A stretch of DNA of 64,000 nucleotides from M0108 sp937862735 (lineage in GTDB: Bacteria > Pseudomonadota > Gammaproteobacteria > Chromatiales > Chromatiaceae): positions 1 through 64,000 of the forward strand of contig CALMDH010000328.1 of the NCBI GenBank assembly GCA_937862735.1, written 5' to 3'. The position numbers and the translations under genes were made by a program. Below the pieces are notes generated by a model. The model was not told the DNA's origin. It did not search any database and saw only the letters and a list, made by a program, of their open reading frames with translations. Of this stretch, positions 1 through 5,658 are shown piece by piece (position 1 is the first letter of the stretch; every line of letters begins with the position of its first letter).

Positions 1-1138
1 TGAGGATGGCGTCCTGGATGCGGCTGTGGGCGGTCCTGGAGTAATCCCGCCATTCAGCGACCGTCACCAGGTTTGGATCGGTTTCGAAATCGCTGGGGCT
101 GTAGAGGGTAGGTTGGCGGATCCCCAGGGCCTGGACAAAGGGGTGTTGCGCCAACTCCCCGAGGGACGAGGCAAAGCGCGGTAGCCGGGTCTGGCCGCCG
201 GAGGATTCCCGGTAGGCGAACTGCACCAGCTCCGAGCAGGAGAGCTCGGCGTCGTCCTCAAAGTCCATGAAGAAGTCATAGGGGGCCGGGTCCGCGCCGG
301 CGGCGGCGCGCCGGTCGATCCAGCGGTGGAGCCAGTCCGCGGCGCGGGCGGCCGTTGCCGCGTCGGGGTGGCGCTTGACCAGGACCCGTACCGGTGGGTG
401 GGCGGTCCACTCGGCCCAGGGCGTGGCCACGGCCCCCCGTTGGATCAAAGACTCCAGGACCCAGACCTGCCCGGCCGCGTCCACCTGGACCAGGGCGGCG
501 TGACTGAATTGCCCCTCCTCATCGCTGATGCGGGCGATGGCCGCGCTGACGAAGGAGTCGTTACGGGCCAGGAGGATATCCCCGGACCTGGGCTGGTAGG
601 CCCCTTCGCCGCGGCTGACCATCAGGACGGGCCCGGGTCCCGCGAGCACCGGATAAGGGCCCCCAGTCGGGGTTCGCCCTAGCCACCATTCCACTAGGAG
701 TTCTTCGATGAACCGGGCATAGCGCAGGGCGCGAATCACCGCGGTGACGCAGGTGGGATCCGGGTCCCGGCGGCGGGCGAACTCGCCCAGGCGATCCGTG
801 AGGGTGACGCGAAAGTCAAACAGGGCCCGGGCCAACCGCGGGGCGGCGTCCGCCAGGGCTTGTTCCTCCCGCTGGTCCTGGGGGAGATAGTGGGTGGTGC
901 CGTGCTCCAGGACCGCCTGGGTACGCTCCAGGAGGTAGGTCGCACAGGACGCGGCGTTGAAGACCGCCGGGTCGCGCACCTCGCGCGTGACGCGGGCGAG
1001 GTCCAGTTCGAGGATCGGCGCCGGCGGTGCCATCGGGGTCGGCGATGGCGTGGCGTCCAGGGCCGTGGGCACGATCAGGGCGGCCAGCCACAGGAGCGCC
1101 CAGTGGAGCGACCAGGGCCGATGCGGCCGGTCTGTCAC
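1..1138 (-). CDS. Secreted papain-fold cysteine hydrolase, YiiX/YebB-like (C-terminus beyond window)
   Basis: The minus strand is open from a GTG at 1138 to the window edge, so the C-terminus is missing. The N-terminus has a hydrophobic stretch (residues about 10-28) followed by Ala-rich sequence, consistent with a signal peptide and export. Around residue 190 the sequence SGDILLARNDSF, then FSHAALV, matches the permuted NlpC/P60 (YiiX/YebB-like) fold, where the His of SHAAL is catalytic. A later LSCSELVQFAY supplies the expected Cys. Such enzymes act on peptidoglycan or on lipid or amide bonds; the substrate here is unknown. A GGAAGG lies about 8 nt before the GTG and supports that start. 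No neighbour indicates a pathway. Confidence 0.75.
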   Translation of the reverse strand, partial: MTDRPHRPWSLHWALLWLAALIVPTALDATPSPTPMAPPAPILELDLARVTREVRDPAVFNAASCATYLLERTQAVLEHGTTHYLPQDQREEQALADAAPRLARALFDFRVTLTDRLGEFARRRDPDPTCVTAVIRALRYARFIEELLVEWWLGRTPTGGPYPVLAGPGPVLMVSRGEGAYQPRSGDILLARNDSFVSAAIARISDEEGQFSHAALVQVDAAGQVWVLESLIQRGAVATPWAEWTAHPPVRVLVKRHPDAATAARAADWLHRWIDRRAAAGADPAPYDFFMDFEDDAELSCSELVQFAYRESSGGQTRLPRFASSLGELAQHPFVQALGIRQPTLYSPSDFETDPNLVTVAEWRDYSRTAHSRIQDAIL

Positions 1139-1538
1139 GGCAGGCCTTCCCCCCGCGTATGCGGCAAGGCGTGGGTGCCCCCCAAGCGACCCGGGCGCGG
1201 GGCGCCAGGGTGGGGGTGGGAAGAAACCGACGGTCATGCTGGGCCACCGATTGGTTTTTACGTCAATCGGAGTATAGGCCAGGGGTGCGGCCAAGGCCGG
1301 CCGCCAGGGTGGCGGAGGGTAAACCCGCCAGGCTTGATGCCGCTTGCGTGAAATTCGCAGCTTGGGATTCCCTAACTGTCATGAGGCCCCAGGCCACACC
1401 CCTGAGCATGCAAGGCTTTCCCCGTGAATTTTCACGCTAACCCTGCTGTTGATTAGGAGTGGCGGCGGCTGGAGTCCGCGTCCTTTTTGCGCGAACATGG
1501 GGCGTACCGTTGTGGTTGGCCTGGCTCTGGTGGATTCC
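1139..1538. other. Intergenic region holding one dispersed repeat
   Basis: This 400-base gap separates the divergent hydrolase and Uma2 genes. Apart from the repeat copy at 1371-1440 I see no convincing gene. Open frames on both strands here are Pro/Arg/Gly-rich and look like GC-skew artefacts. Confidence 0.5.
1371..1440 (+). repeat. Copy C of a 63- to 70-bp dispersed repeat
   Basis: It begins CCTAACTGTCATGAGG and ends TTTTCACGCTAA. The same element recurs at 20851-20981 (two tandem units), 32191-32260 and 35465-35534. In this copy CGTGAATTTTCACG near the end is a near-perfect hairpin. A reading frame from the internal ATG at 1381 gives 19 residues and then TAA. Confidence 0.65.
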
Positions 1539-2084
1539 ATGGAGGCATTGAAACTCAACACCGTCGCCGATCTGCTTTTGTCGCCAGAGGAGCGGGTGGA
1601 ACTGATCGCCGGTGAGATCGTGCGCCGACCAATGGCGCGTTTCCCCCACGCCGCCGCGCAGGGCAACCTGCGCGGGGAATTGCACCCCTTCATTCGTGGC
1701 GCTGGACCCGGCGGCGGCTGGTGGATCCTGACCGAGGTCAGCGTCGCTTACGATGCGCACGAATGTCCATCCCATGACCTGGCCGGCTGGCGGCGCGCGC
1801 GGCTACCGCGACCGCCCGATGGCGTCATCGAGGTCGTCCCGGATTGGGTGTGCGAGATCGTCTCGCCCGGCCACGAGCGTAAGGACACGGTGCAACTGCC
1901 GTTACTATTAAAGCGCTACCGGGTACCGCACTACTGGCTGATCTGGCCCGAGGATCGCACCCTGGTGGCCTATGTGCTCGAAGGCGGCGAGTGGCGCGTG
2001 ATCGCGACCCTGAAGGGCCAGGGGCGCGCGAGCATACCCCCTTTCGAGGCGGTGGAAATGGACCTTGGCAATCTGTTTGGTTAG
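1539..2084 (+). CDS. Uma2 family (DUF820) restriction-endonuclease-like protein
   Basis: About 181 residues. The start chosen is the ATG at 1539 (MEALKLNTVADLL), with GGTGGA about 6 nt upstream. An ATG-like frame extending 30 codons upstream lacks family character. Family signatures are visible: VELIAGEIVRRPM near the N-terminus, WWILTEVSVAYD in the middle, and PDWVCEIVSPGHERKD followed by KRYRVPHYWLIWPEDRTL. The Asp, Glu and Lys positions belong to the PD-(D/E)xK nuclease fold. Uma2 proteins are abundant in cyanobacteria and some proteobacteria, and their physiological role is not established. It stands alone, in front of the truncated HTH gene. Confidence 0.8.
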   Translation: MEALKLNTVADLLLSPEERVELIAGEIVRRPMARFPHAAAQGNLRGELHPFIRGAGPGGGWWILTEVSVAYDAHECPSHDLAGWRRARLPRPPDGVIEVVPDWVCEIVSPGHERKDTVQLPLLLKRYRVPHYWLIWPEDRTLVAYVLEGGEWRVIATLKGQGRASIPPFEAVEMDLGNLFG

Positions 2085-2192
2085 GTAACCGCGGTGTAGG
2101 GGCTCGCTTTTCGTGTAGCGCCTTCTACTGATCGACCCGAAAACACGATCCCAAAGGTTAACCCTAGCGCGCACATTTATGGAGCCTGGCCA

Positions 2193-2408
2193 ATGAAGAC
2201 AATCGACTTTATCGACCTGAAATCCGATCTGCTGAGCGATCCCCTGGTTCGGGCCGCCTATGACGCCTTGGAGGAGGAATTTGCCATCGCCAGCGAGTTG
2301 ATCTCCCTCCGTGCCCGTGCCCGTGCCCGTGCCGGGTTGAGTCAGGATGAGGTTGCTGCCCGCATGGGGACGAAGCAATATCGCTCACCTAAGAAAAGTC
2401 CTTTGTAA
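2193..2408 (+). pseudogene. Truncated XRE/HTH antitoxin-like gene
   Basis: The product starts MKTIDFIDLKSDLL and reaches the first half of a Cro/C1-type helix-turn-helix (GLSQDEVAARMGTKQ). It then switches after about residue 62 to an unrelated tail, YRSPKKSPL, and a stop. Full-length relatives continue with the recognition helix and about 30 further residues, so this protein probably cannot bind DNA normally. The break at about 2377 lies only some 50 bp left of the tRNA-derived repeat at 2430, which suggests loss during insertion or decay of the neighbouring island. No partner toxin is visible. The segment encoding Arg-Ala repeats is a CGTGCC microsatellite. Confidence 0.6.
2310..2333 (+). 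repeat. Hexanucleotide microsatellite (CGTGCC)x4
   Basis: Four perfect CGTGCC units lie inside the truncated HTH gene and encode alternating Arg-Ala. Because the unit is a multiple of three, copy changes would lengthen the helix without shifting the frame. Confidence 0.8.
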
Positions 2409-2429
2409 TGCCGTTTTCCTGTGTGAATC

Positions 2430-2488
2430 AATGGTGCCCGGGGCGGGACTCGAACCCGCATGGATCACTCCGAAGGATTTTAAGTCCT
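2430..2488. repeat. Left attachment repeat (tRNA-Leu 3' fragment)
   Basis: Fifty-nine bases identical to 11773-11831, covering the 3' CCA, T-arm, variable arm and anticodon stem of tRNA-Leu on the minus strand. After 2488 the sequence departs from the tRNA, so this copy is a remnant and not a functional tRNA. Confidence 0.9.
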
Positions 2489-2507
2489 AATTTTAGCCCC
2501 TTTCGCC

Positions 2508-2609
2508 TTTCCGGTAGTTTCCGCATTTCTCCGCTTTCGCCCGCAACCCTTCCATAACTTCTTGCCTTCGCTTGTCTTTCTGGCTATCTTTCTTCCGGTA
2601 GTTTCCGGC
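2508..2609. repeat. Paired TTCCGGTAGTTTCCG direct repeats near attL
   Basis: The 15-mer TTCCGGTAGTTTCCG occurs at about 2509-2523 and again at about 2593-2607, between the left attachment repeat and the integrase gene. The position suggests binding sites for the integrase or an excisionase, or part of int autoregulation. This is an inference from location. Confidence 0.5.
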
Positions 2610-2634
2610 AAGGGACTACAGAAGCCGCCGCCTT

Positions 2635-2655
2635 GTTGTGTTCATGTTGTGTTCA
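2635..2655 (+). repeat. Left arm-type repeat (GTTGTGTTCA twice)
   Basis: GTTGTGTTCA is repeated with a 1-bp spacer at 2635-2644 and 2646-2655. The identical doublet occurs at the other end of the island at 11685-11705. Paired direct decamers near both ends of a tyrosine-recombinase element are typical of integrase arm-binding sites. Confidence 0.65.
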
Positions 2656-2679
2656 GGATTCCGGAGGGGAGGGCAAGCC

Positions 2680-4032
2680 ATGCTGACCGTCAAAGAGATT
2701 CGCGCTATTGAACCCGGCAAAGCCGCCAGCGATGGCGGTCCCCGTGGGTCCGGCGCCCTATGGTTCAAGCGCACAAGGGCCGGGGCTTTGGTGGCCCTGT
2801 TTAGATATTCAGTCAACCGCAAGGTTACGGACATGGCCCTTGGCCCCTTTGACGAATCGGGCAAGGCCGGGCTGAGCCTGGCCCAAGCCCGCGCAAGGGC
2901 CGGCGAATTGCAGCGCATGATCCAAGCCGGCATCCCTGACCCAAGGGCCTGGCTGGAAGCGCAAGCCCGCCAGGAAGCGGAGGAGCAAGCCCGGCAAAAG
3001 ACCGAAGCCGAAGCCGCAGAGGTGGCCGCCAAACGGGCCGCAGAGGACCGGGACCGCTATAGCCTGGCCGCCCTACTGCGGGCCTATACCGATTACCTAG
3101 ACCGTCAAGGCAAGGCCCAAAGCGCCCGGGATGCCCGTTCCCTGTTCAAGGTGAACATCCTTGACCCCGCCCCAGCCTTGGCCGCCTTGCCCGCTAAGGA
3201 AGTCACCAAGGCCGCCTTGGCTACTCGGATTCGTGAGGTCCGCGAATCGGGCCGGGAGCGGTCCGCTGGGAAGACACGGGCCTATCTGTTCGCCGCCTAT
3301 AACGTGGCCCTGCGGGCTGAAGGGGACACCGAGGCACCCGCCGCTATGATCCCCTTCGAGATCACAAGCAACCCGGTAGCCGGGATCAAGGCGATCCCCG
3401 TGCGCCCCTGTTCGCGGGTACTGAGCCGGGAGGAGTTGCGGGCCTTCATTGGCAAGCTGGGGACCGGGCTGGCGGATCAAGCCCTGAAACTGGCCCTTTT
3501 CAGTGGTGGCCAGCGTGGGGAGCAACTGCTACGCGCCAAAGTCTCAGACTTTGATCCGGAAACCGGAATCCTGCGATTACTTGACGGCAAGGGCCGCCGC
3601 CAGCTACCCAGGGAACATCGTTTGCCGCTTGGCCCCGTCGCCGCCGATCTGTGCAAGGCCCTGGTAGTCCGCGCCAAAGATGAGCGCCCCGAGGAAGCGG
3701 ACCCGCCCATTTTCGCAACATCCAAGACCGTGCTATCCCTGGATACCCTTAGCCGCCGGGTATCTGATTTGGCCGCCGAAATGGGAGGGCCGTCTTTTCT
3801 GTTTCGTGATTTGCGCCGCACCGCTGAAACCGAAATGGCAACAATAGGCTTCAGTGTGGACCTTCGCGCCCAATTACTTTCCCATGGCTTAGGTGGCGTG
3901 CAAGCCGTCCATTATGACAAACACTCGTATTTGCCCGAGAAAGCCGCCGCCCTGCTGAAATGGGAGCGCCACCTTGAAAGCAAAGGGACCGCTAAAGTGG
4001 TCAACATCACCGCCCGGCGCCGCAAAGCGTAA
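2680..4032 (+). CDS. int: P4-type tyrosine recombinase (integrase)
   Basis: 450 residues. The start is the ATG at 2680 behind GGAGGGGAGGG, not an upstream frame beginning at 2638 inside the arm repeats. Residues about 1-100 form the arm-binding domain common to P4-like integrases, followed by an Ala/Glu-rich coiled segment, a core-binding domain and the catalytic domain. Active-site boxes are visible: Arg in SGGQRGEQLL, FRDLRRTAETEMA (Arg where HxLRRT is usual), LLSHGLGG, and a Tyr in the C-terminal HYDKHSYLPEK. It would catalyse insertion and excision at tRNA-Leu. It lies next to attL and ends at a strong terminator. The His-to-Arg change in box II is unusual but found in some family members. 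Confidence 0.92.
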   Translation: MLTVKEIRAIEPGKAASDGGPRGSGALWFKRTRAGALVALFRYSVNRKVTDMALGPFDESGKAGLSLAQARARAGELQRMIQAGIPDPRAWLEAQARQEAEEQARQKTEAEAAEVAAKRAAEDRDRYSLAALLRAYTDYLDRQGKAQSARDARSLFKVNILDPAPALAALPAKEVTKAALATRIREVRESGRERSAGKTRAYLFAAYNVALRAEGDTEAPAAMIPFEITSNPVAGIKAIPVRPCSRVLSREELRAFIGKLGTGLADQALKLALFSGGQRGEQLLRAKVSDFDPETGILRLLDGKGRRQLPREHRLPLGPVAADLCKALVVRAKDERPEEADPPIFATSKTVLSLDTLSRRVSDLAAEMGGPSFLFRDLRRTAETEMATIGFSVDLRAQLLSHGLGGVQAVHYDKHSYLPEKAAALLKWERHLESKGTAKVVNITARRRKA

Positions 4033-4049
4033 AAATTTTTCACTCCCCT

Positions 4050-4076
4050 AGCCCGGCACCACGCCGGGCTTTTTTT
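4050..4076 (+). terminator. Rho-independent terminator of int
   Basis: Eight-base stem AGCCCGGC / GCCGGGCT with a 5-nt loop, then a run of seven T, 18 nt after the integrase stop codon. Confidence 0.9.
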
Positions 4077-4249
4077 GCCTGTGGATATTACAAAAAGCTG
4101 ATTTGATTGGGTTTAATTCATTGGCTTTTGGTGGCCTGCAATTCCCAATAGCCTAGGTTCGCCCTTTATCCACAATCACAAAGTCTAAACCACAAAATGT
4201 AGTGGTTGATGGAATTCCGTTTGGGCTTTTATTCTTCCGACACGGCACG

Positions 4250-4287
4250 AAAAAAGCCCCCTTCGGATCGCTACACCCGAAGGAGGC
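4250..4287 (-). terminator. Minus-strand rho-independent terminator without an annotated gene
   Basis: Read on the minus strand: GCCTCCTTCGG (4287-4277), a 10-nt loop, CCGAAGGGGGC (4266-4256), then six T (4255-4250). The stem pairs over 11 positions with one G-T wobble. No minus-strand gene is seen to its right, so it may end an antisense or small RNA that starts inside the alpA region. Confidence 0.6.
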
Positions 4288-4329
4288 CGCGTCCGTATAA
4301 GCCCGGACCCGCTTTGCGAAATTGTGTTT

Positions 4330-4359
4330 CCGGGCTATCTGAAAATCTTTTTAGCCCGG
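4330..4359 (+). promoter_or_regulatory. Hairpin occluding the alpA ribosome-binding site
   Basis: CCGGGCTA (4330-4337) pairs with TAGCCCGG (4352-4359) across a 14-nt loop. The two final G residues belong to the GGAG (4358-4361) that lies 10 nt before the alpA ATG at 4372, so the folded RNA would partly mask the Shine-Dalgarno sequence. Confidence 0.5.
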
Positions 4360-4371
4360 AGCTAAGAAATT

Positions 4372-4644
4372 ATGTCGCCTTCCGCGAATCGTCAATCCGC
4401 CCCTCAGACTTTGGTGCAATTCGGCGCCCGGACTGAGGCCGCGCAATTCATCCCCCCTCACGCCCCCGTGATTCTACGCCTGCCCGCTGTCGAGGCTCAA
4501 ACGGGGCTGAAAAAAACCGCCCTATATGAAAAGGTCAAGGCCGGGGACTTCCCCCGCCCCGTCGCCATTGGCACGCGTGCCCGCGGCTGGCTGGCATCGG
4601 AAGTGGCCGCGTGGATTGAAAGCCGCGCCGCGTTGCGGACCTAA
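4372..4644 (+). CDS. alpA: AlpA-family excision/regulatory protein
   Basis: 90 residues. The C-terminal two thirds carry the AlpA/MerR-like winged HTH: VILRLPAVEAQTGLKKTALYEKVKAGDFPRPVAIG, here split by eye into the strand-helix-turn-helix core, followed by a wing (GTRARGWLASEVAAWIE). AlpA proteins are short DNA-binding activators of integrase or excision and of satellite operons in P4-like and PICI elements. It is the first gene of the rightward replication operon and is followed after 14 nt by the DUF6011 gene. The start has GGAG 10 nt upstream, partly inside a hairpin. Confidence 0.88.
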   Translation: MSPSANRQSAPQTLVQFGARTEAAQFIPPHAPVILRLPAVEAQTGLKKTALYEKVKAGDFPRPVAIGTRARGWLASEVAAWIESRAALRT

Positions 4645-4658
4645 GCCGGGAGGTTGCC

Positions 4659-5291
4659 ATGTTGAAAAAAGACGAAGCCGCCCCCGGCTGGCACCGGGAA
4701 GCGGCTGAGGTTGCTGTTGCTTGCGACCTGAATTCTAAGCCTTTATCGGCACCCGCGCCAATCCTGAGCCATCCGCCCGTTATCGACTGGACCGCCCCCG
4801 GCGCCCATGCCCTATTGCATGGCCTGGCATCCGCCCGGCTGGCTGGTAAGGAACTGACCCCGCGCCGCCCTTCGCTTATCTTCCGCCTTGCCGCTACTGA
4901 GGCCCGCAACCTAGTGGTTAAGCCCCGCCTGGTGTCTTCCCCGACCGGCTGGCGGCTGTTGGATTGCTTGCCGCTGCAACTGGTATCCGACCGCCCCGGA
5001 GGGGTGTCCATGGTCCTGAGCCCCGATGATCGCCTGAGCGTAAATCGCTGGTGGAAAGACGCGGACCGCACCGCCGCCGATTTGGAAATCTTGCGCCTGA
5101 CGTTACAGGGATTCGCCGCTGACCCTGGCCAGGCTGTTCGTTTGGGCCTAACCCATTGCGCGATTTGCCAGCATAAATTGAAAGACCCCGAATCAATACA
5201 GCGTGGAATCGGGCCGGAATGTTGGGCGCCTTTCGAGGCCGTTATTCGGGCCGTGGAAAAGCAGCGCATGGAGGGGACCCGCAATGTCTGA
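4659..5291 (+). CDS. DUF6011 zinc-finger-like protein
   Basis: 210 residues; ATG at 4659 preceded by GGGAGG. The C-terminal third contains CAICQHKLKDPESIQRGIGP followed by ECW. This has the spacing of the DUF6011 motif (CxxC, later GIGxxC), likely a small zinc-binding fold seen in phage and island proteins. The N-terminal 130 residues show no family I recognise. It overlaps the next gene by 8 nt, so the two are probably translationally coupled. Its function is unknown; a role in DNA replication or regulation is suggested only by its position upstream of the primase gene. Confidence 0.7.
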   Translation: MLKKDEAAPGWHREAAEVAVACDLNSKPLSAPAPILSHPPVIDWTAPGAHALLHGLASARLAGKELTPRRPSLIFRLAATEARNLVVKPRLVSSPTGWRLLDCLPLQLVSDRPGGVSMVLSPDDRLSVNRWWKDADRTAADLEILRLTLQGFAADPGQAVRLGLTHCAICQHKLKDPESIQRGIGPECWAPFEAVIRAVEKQRMEGTRNV

Positions 5292-5658
5292 ATTGATCCT
5301 GACCCCGGATTTTATCGAGGTTCACCCCGCAAACTTGGCCGTTTTGCCAGAAATGTCCCCGGAGGTTTACGCGAAACTTCGGGAGGATATTTCTGGCTTG
5401 GGTTTGCGTCATCCCATCCTGACGTATCAAGGGAAAATCCTTGACGGAAAATATCGGTATCAAGCCTGTTTGGAGCTTGGAATAGAGCCCTGGCTTGAGG
5501 ATTGGCAAGGTGGATCTGCAATCGCGGAATTCTTGCTGAGCGAGAATGTTTACCGCCGCCACCTTAGCCCCGCCGAAATGGAAGCCACCGCCCGCCGTGC
5601 CCAGGAATGGCATAGGGAAAGCGCCCGGACAAGAGCGGAGGGCCGCCGCAATGGCTGA
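5284..5658 (+). CDS. ParB/Srx-domain-like nuclease or regulator
   Basis: 124 residues starting at the ATG within the end of the preceding gene. The fold signature of the ParB N-terminal domain is visible: LREDISGLGLRHPILTYQGK, then ILDGKYRYQACLELGIEP, then a helix with SENVYRRHLSPAEMEATAR. The GxxxGxxR-type nucleotide-binding motif appears as LDGKYRYQA. The protein is shorter than chromosomal ParB and lacks the HTH and dimer domains. It overlaps the primase gene by 8 nt with the same ATG-n-CTGA arrangement as its own start. In phage-like elements such proteins accompany replication genes; the precise activity is not known. Confidence 0.72.
   Translation: MSELILTPDFIEVHPANLAVLPEMSPEVYAKLREDISGLGLRHPILTYQGKILDGKYRYQACLELGIEPWLEDWQGGSAIAEFLLSENVYRRHLSPAEMEATARRAQEWHRESARTRAEGRRNG

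Larger units (their letters stand above)
4077..4371. other. Island regulatory region between int and alpA
   Basis: AT-richer than its surroundings and without a convincing gene. It contains a small inverted repeat AACCAC...GTGGTT near 4190-4208, a minus-strand terminator at 4250-4287 and a hairpin next to the alpA ribosome-binding site at 4330-4359. A short open frame at 4206-4436 overlaps alpA and the hairpins and is not supported. Confidence 0.5.

Noticed and set aside
816..1247. Minus-strand frame rich in Pro, Gly and Arg
   Set aside because: The other minus-strand frame encodes the papain-fold hydrolase with clear motifs, so this is its shadow.
4206..4436. Open frame of 76 codons before alpA
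   Set aside because: It crosses the orphan terminator and the hairpin, overlaps alpA in another frame, and has Arg/Pro-rich composition.
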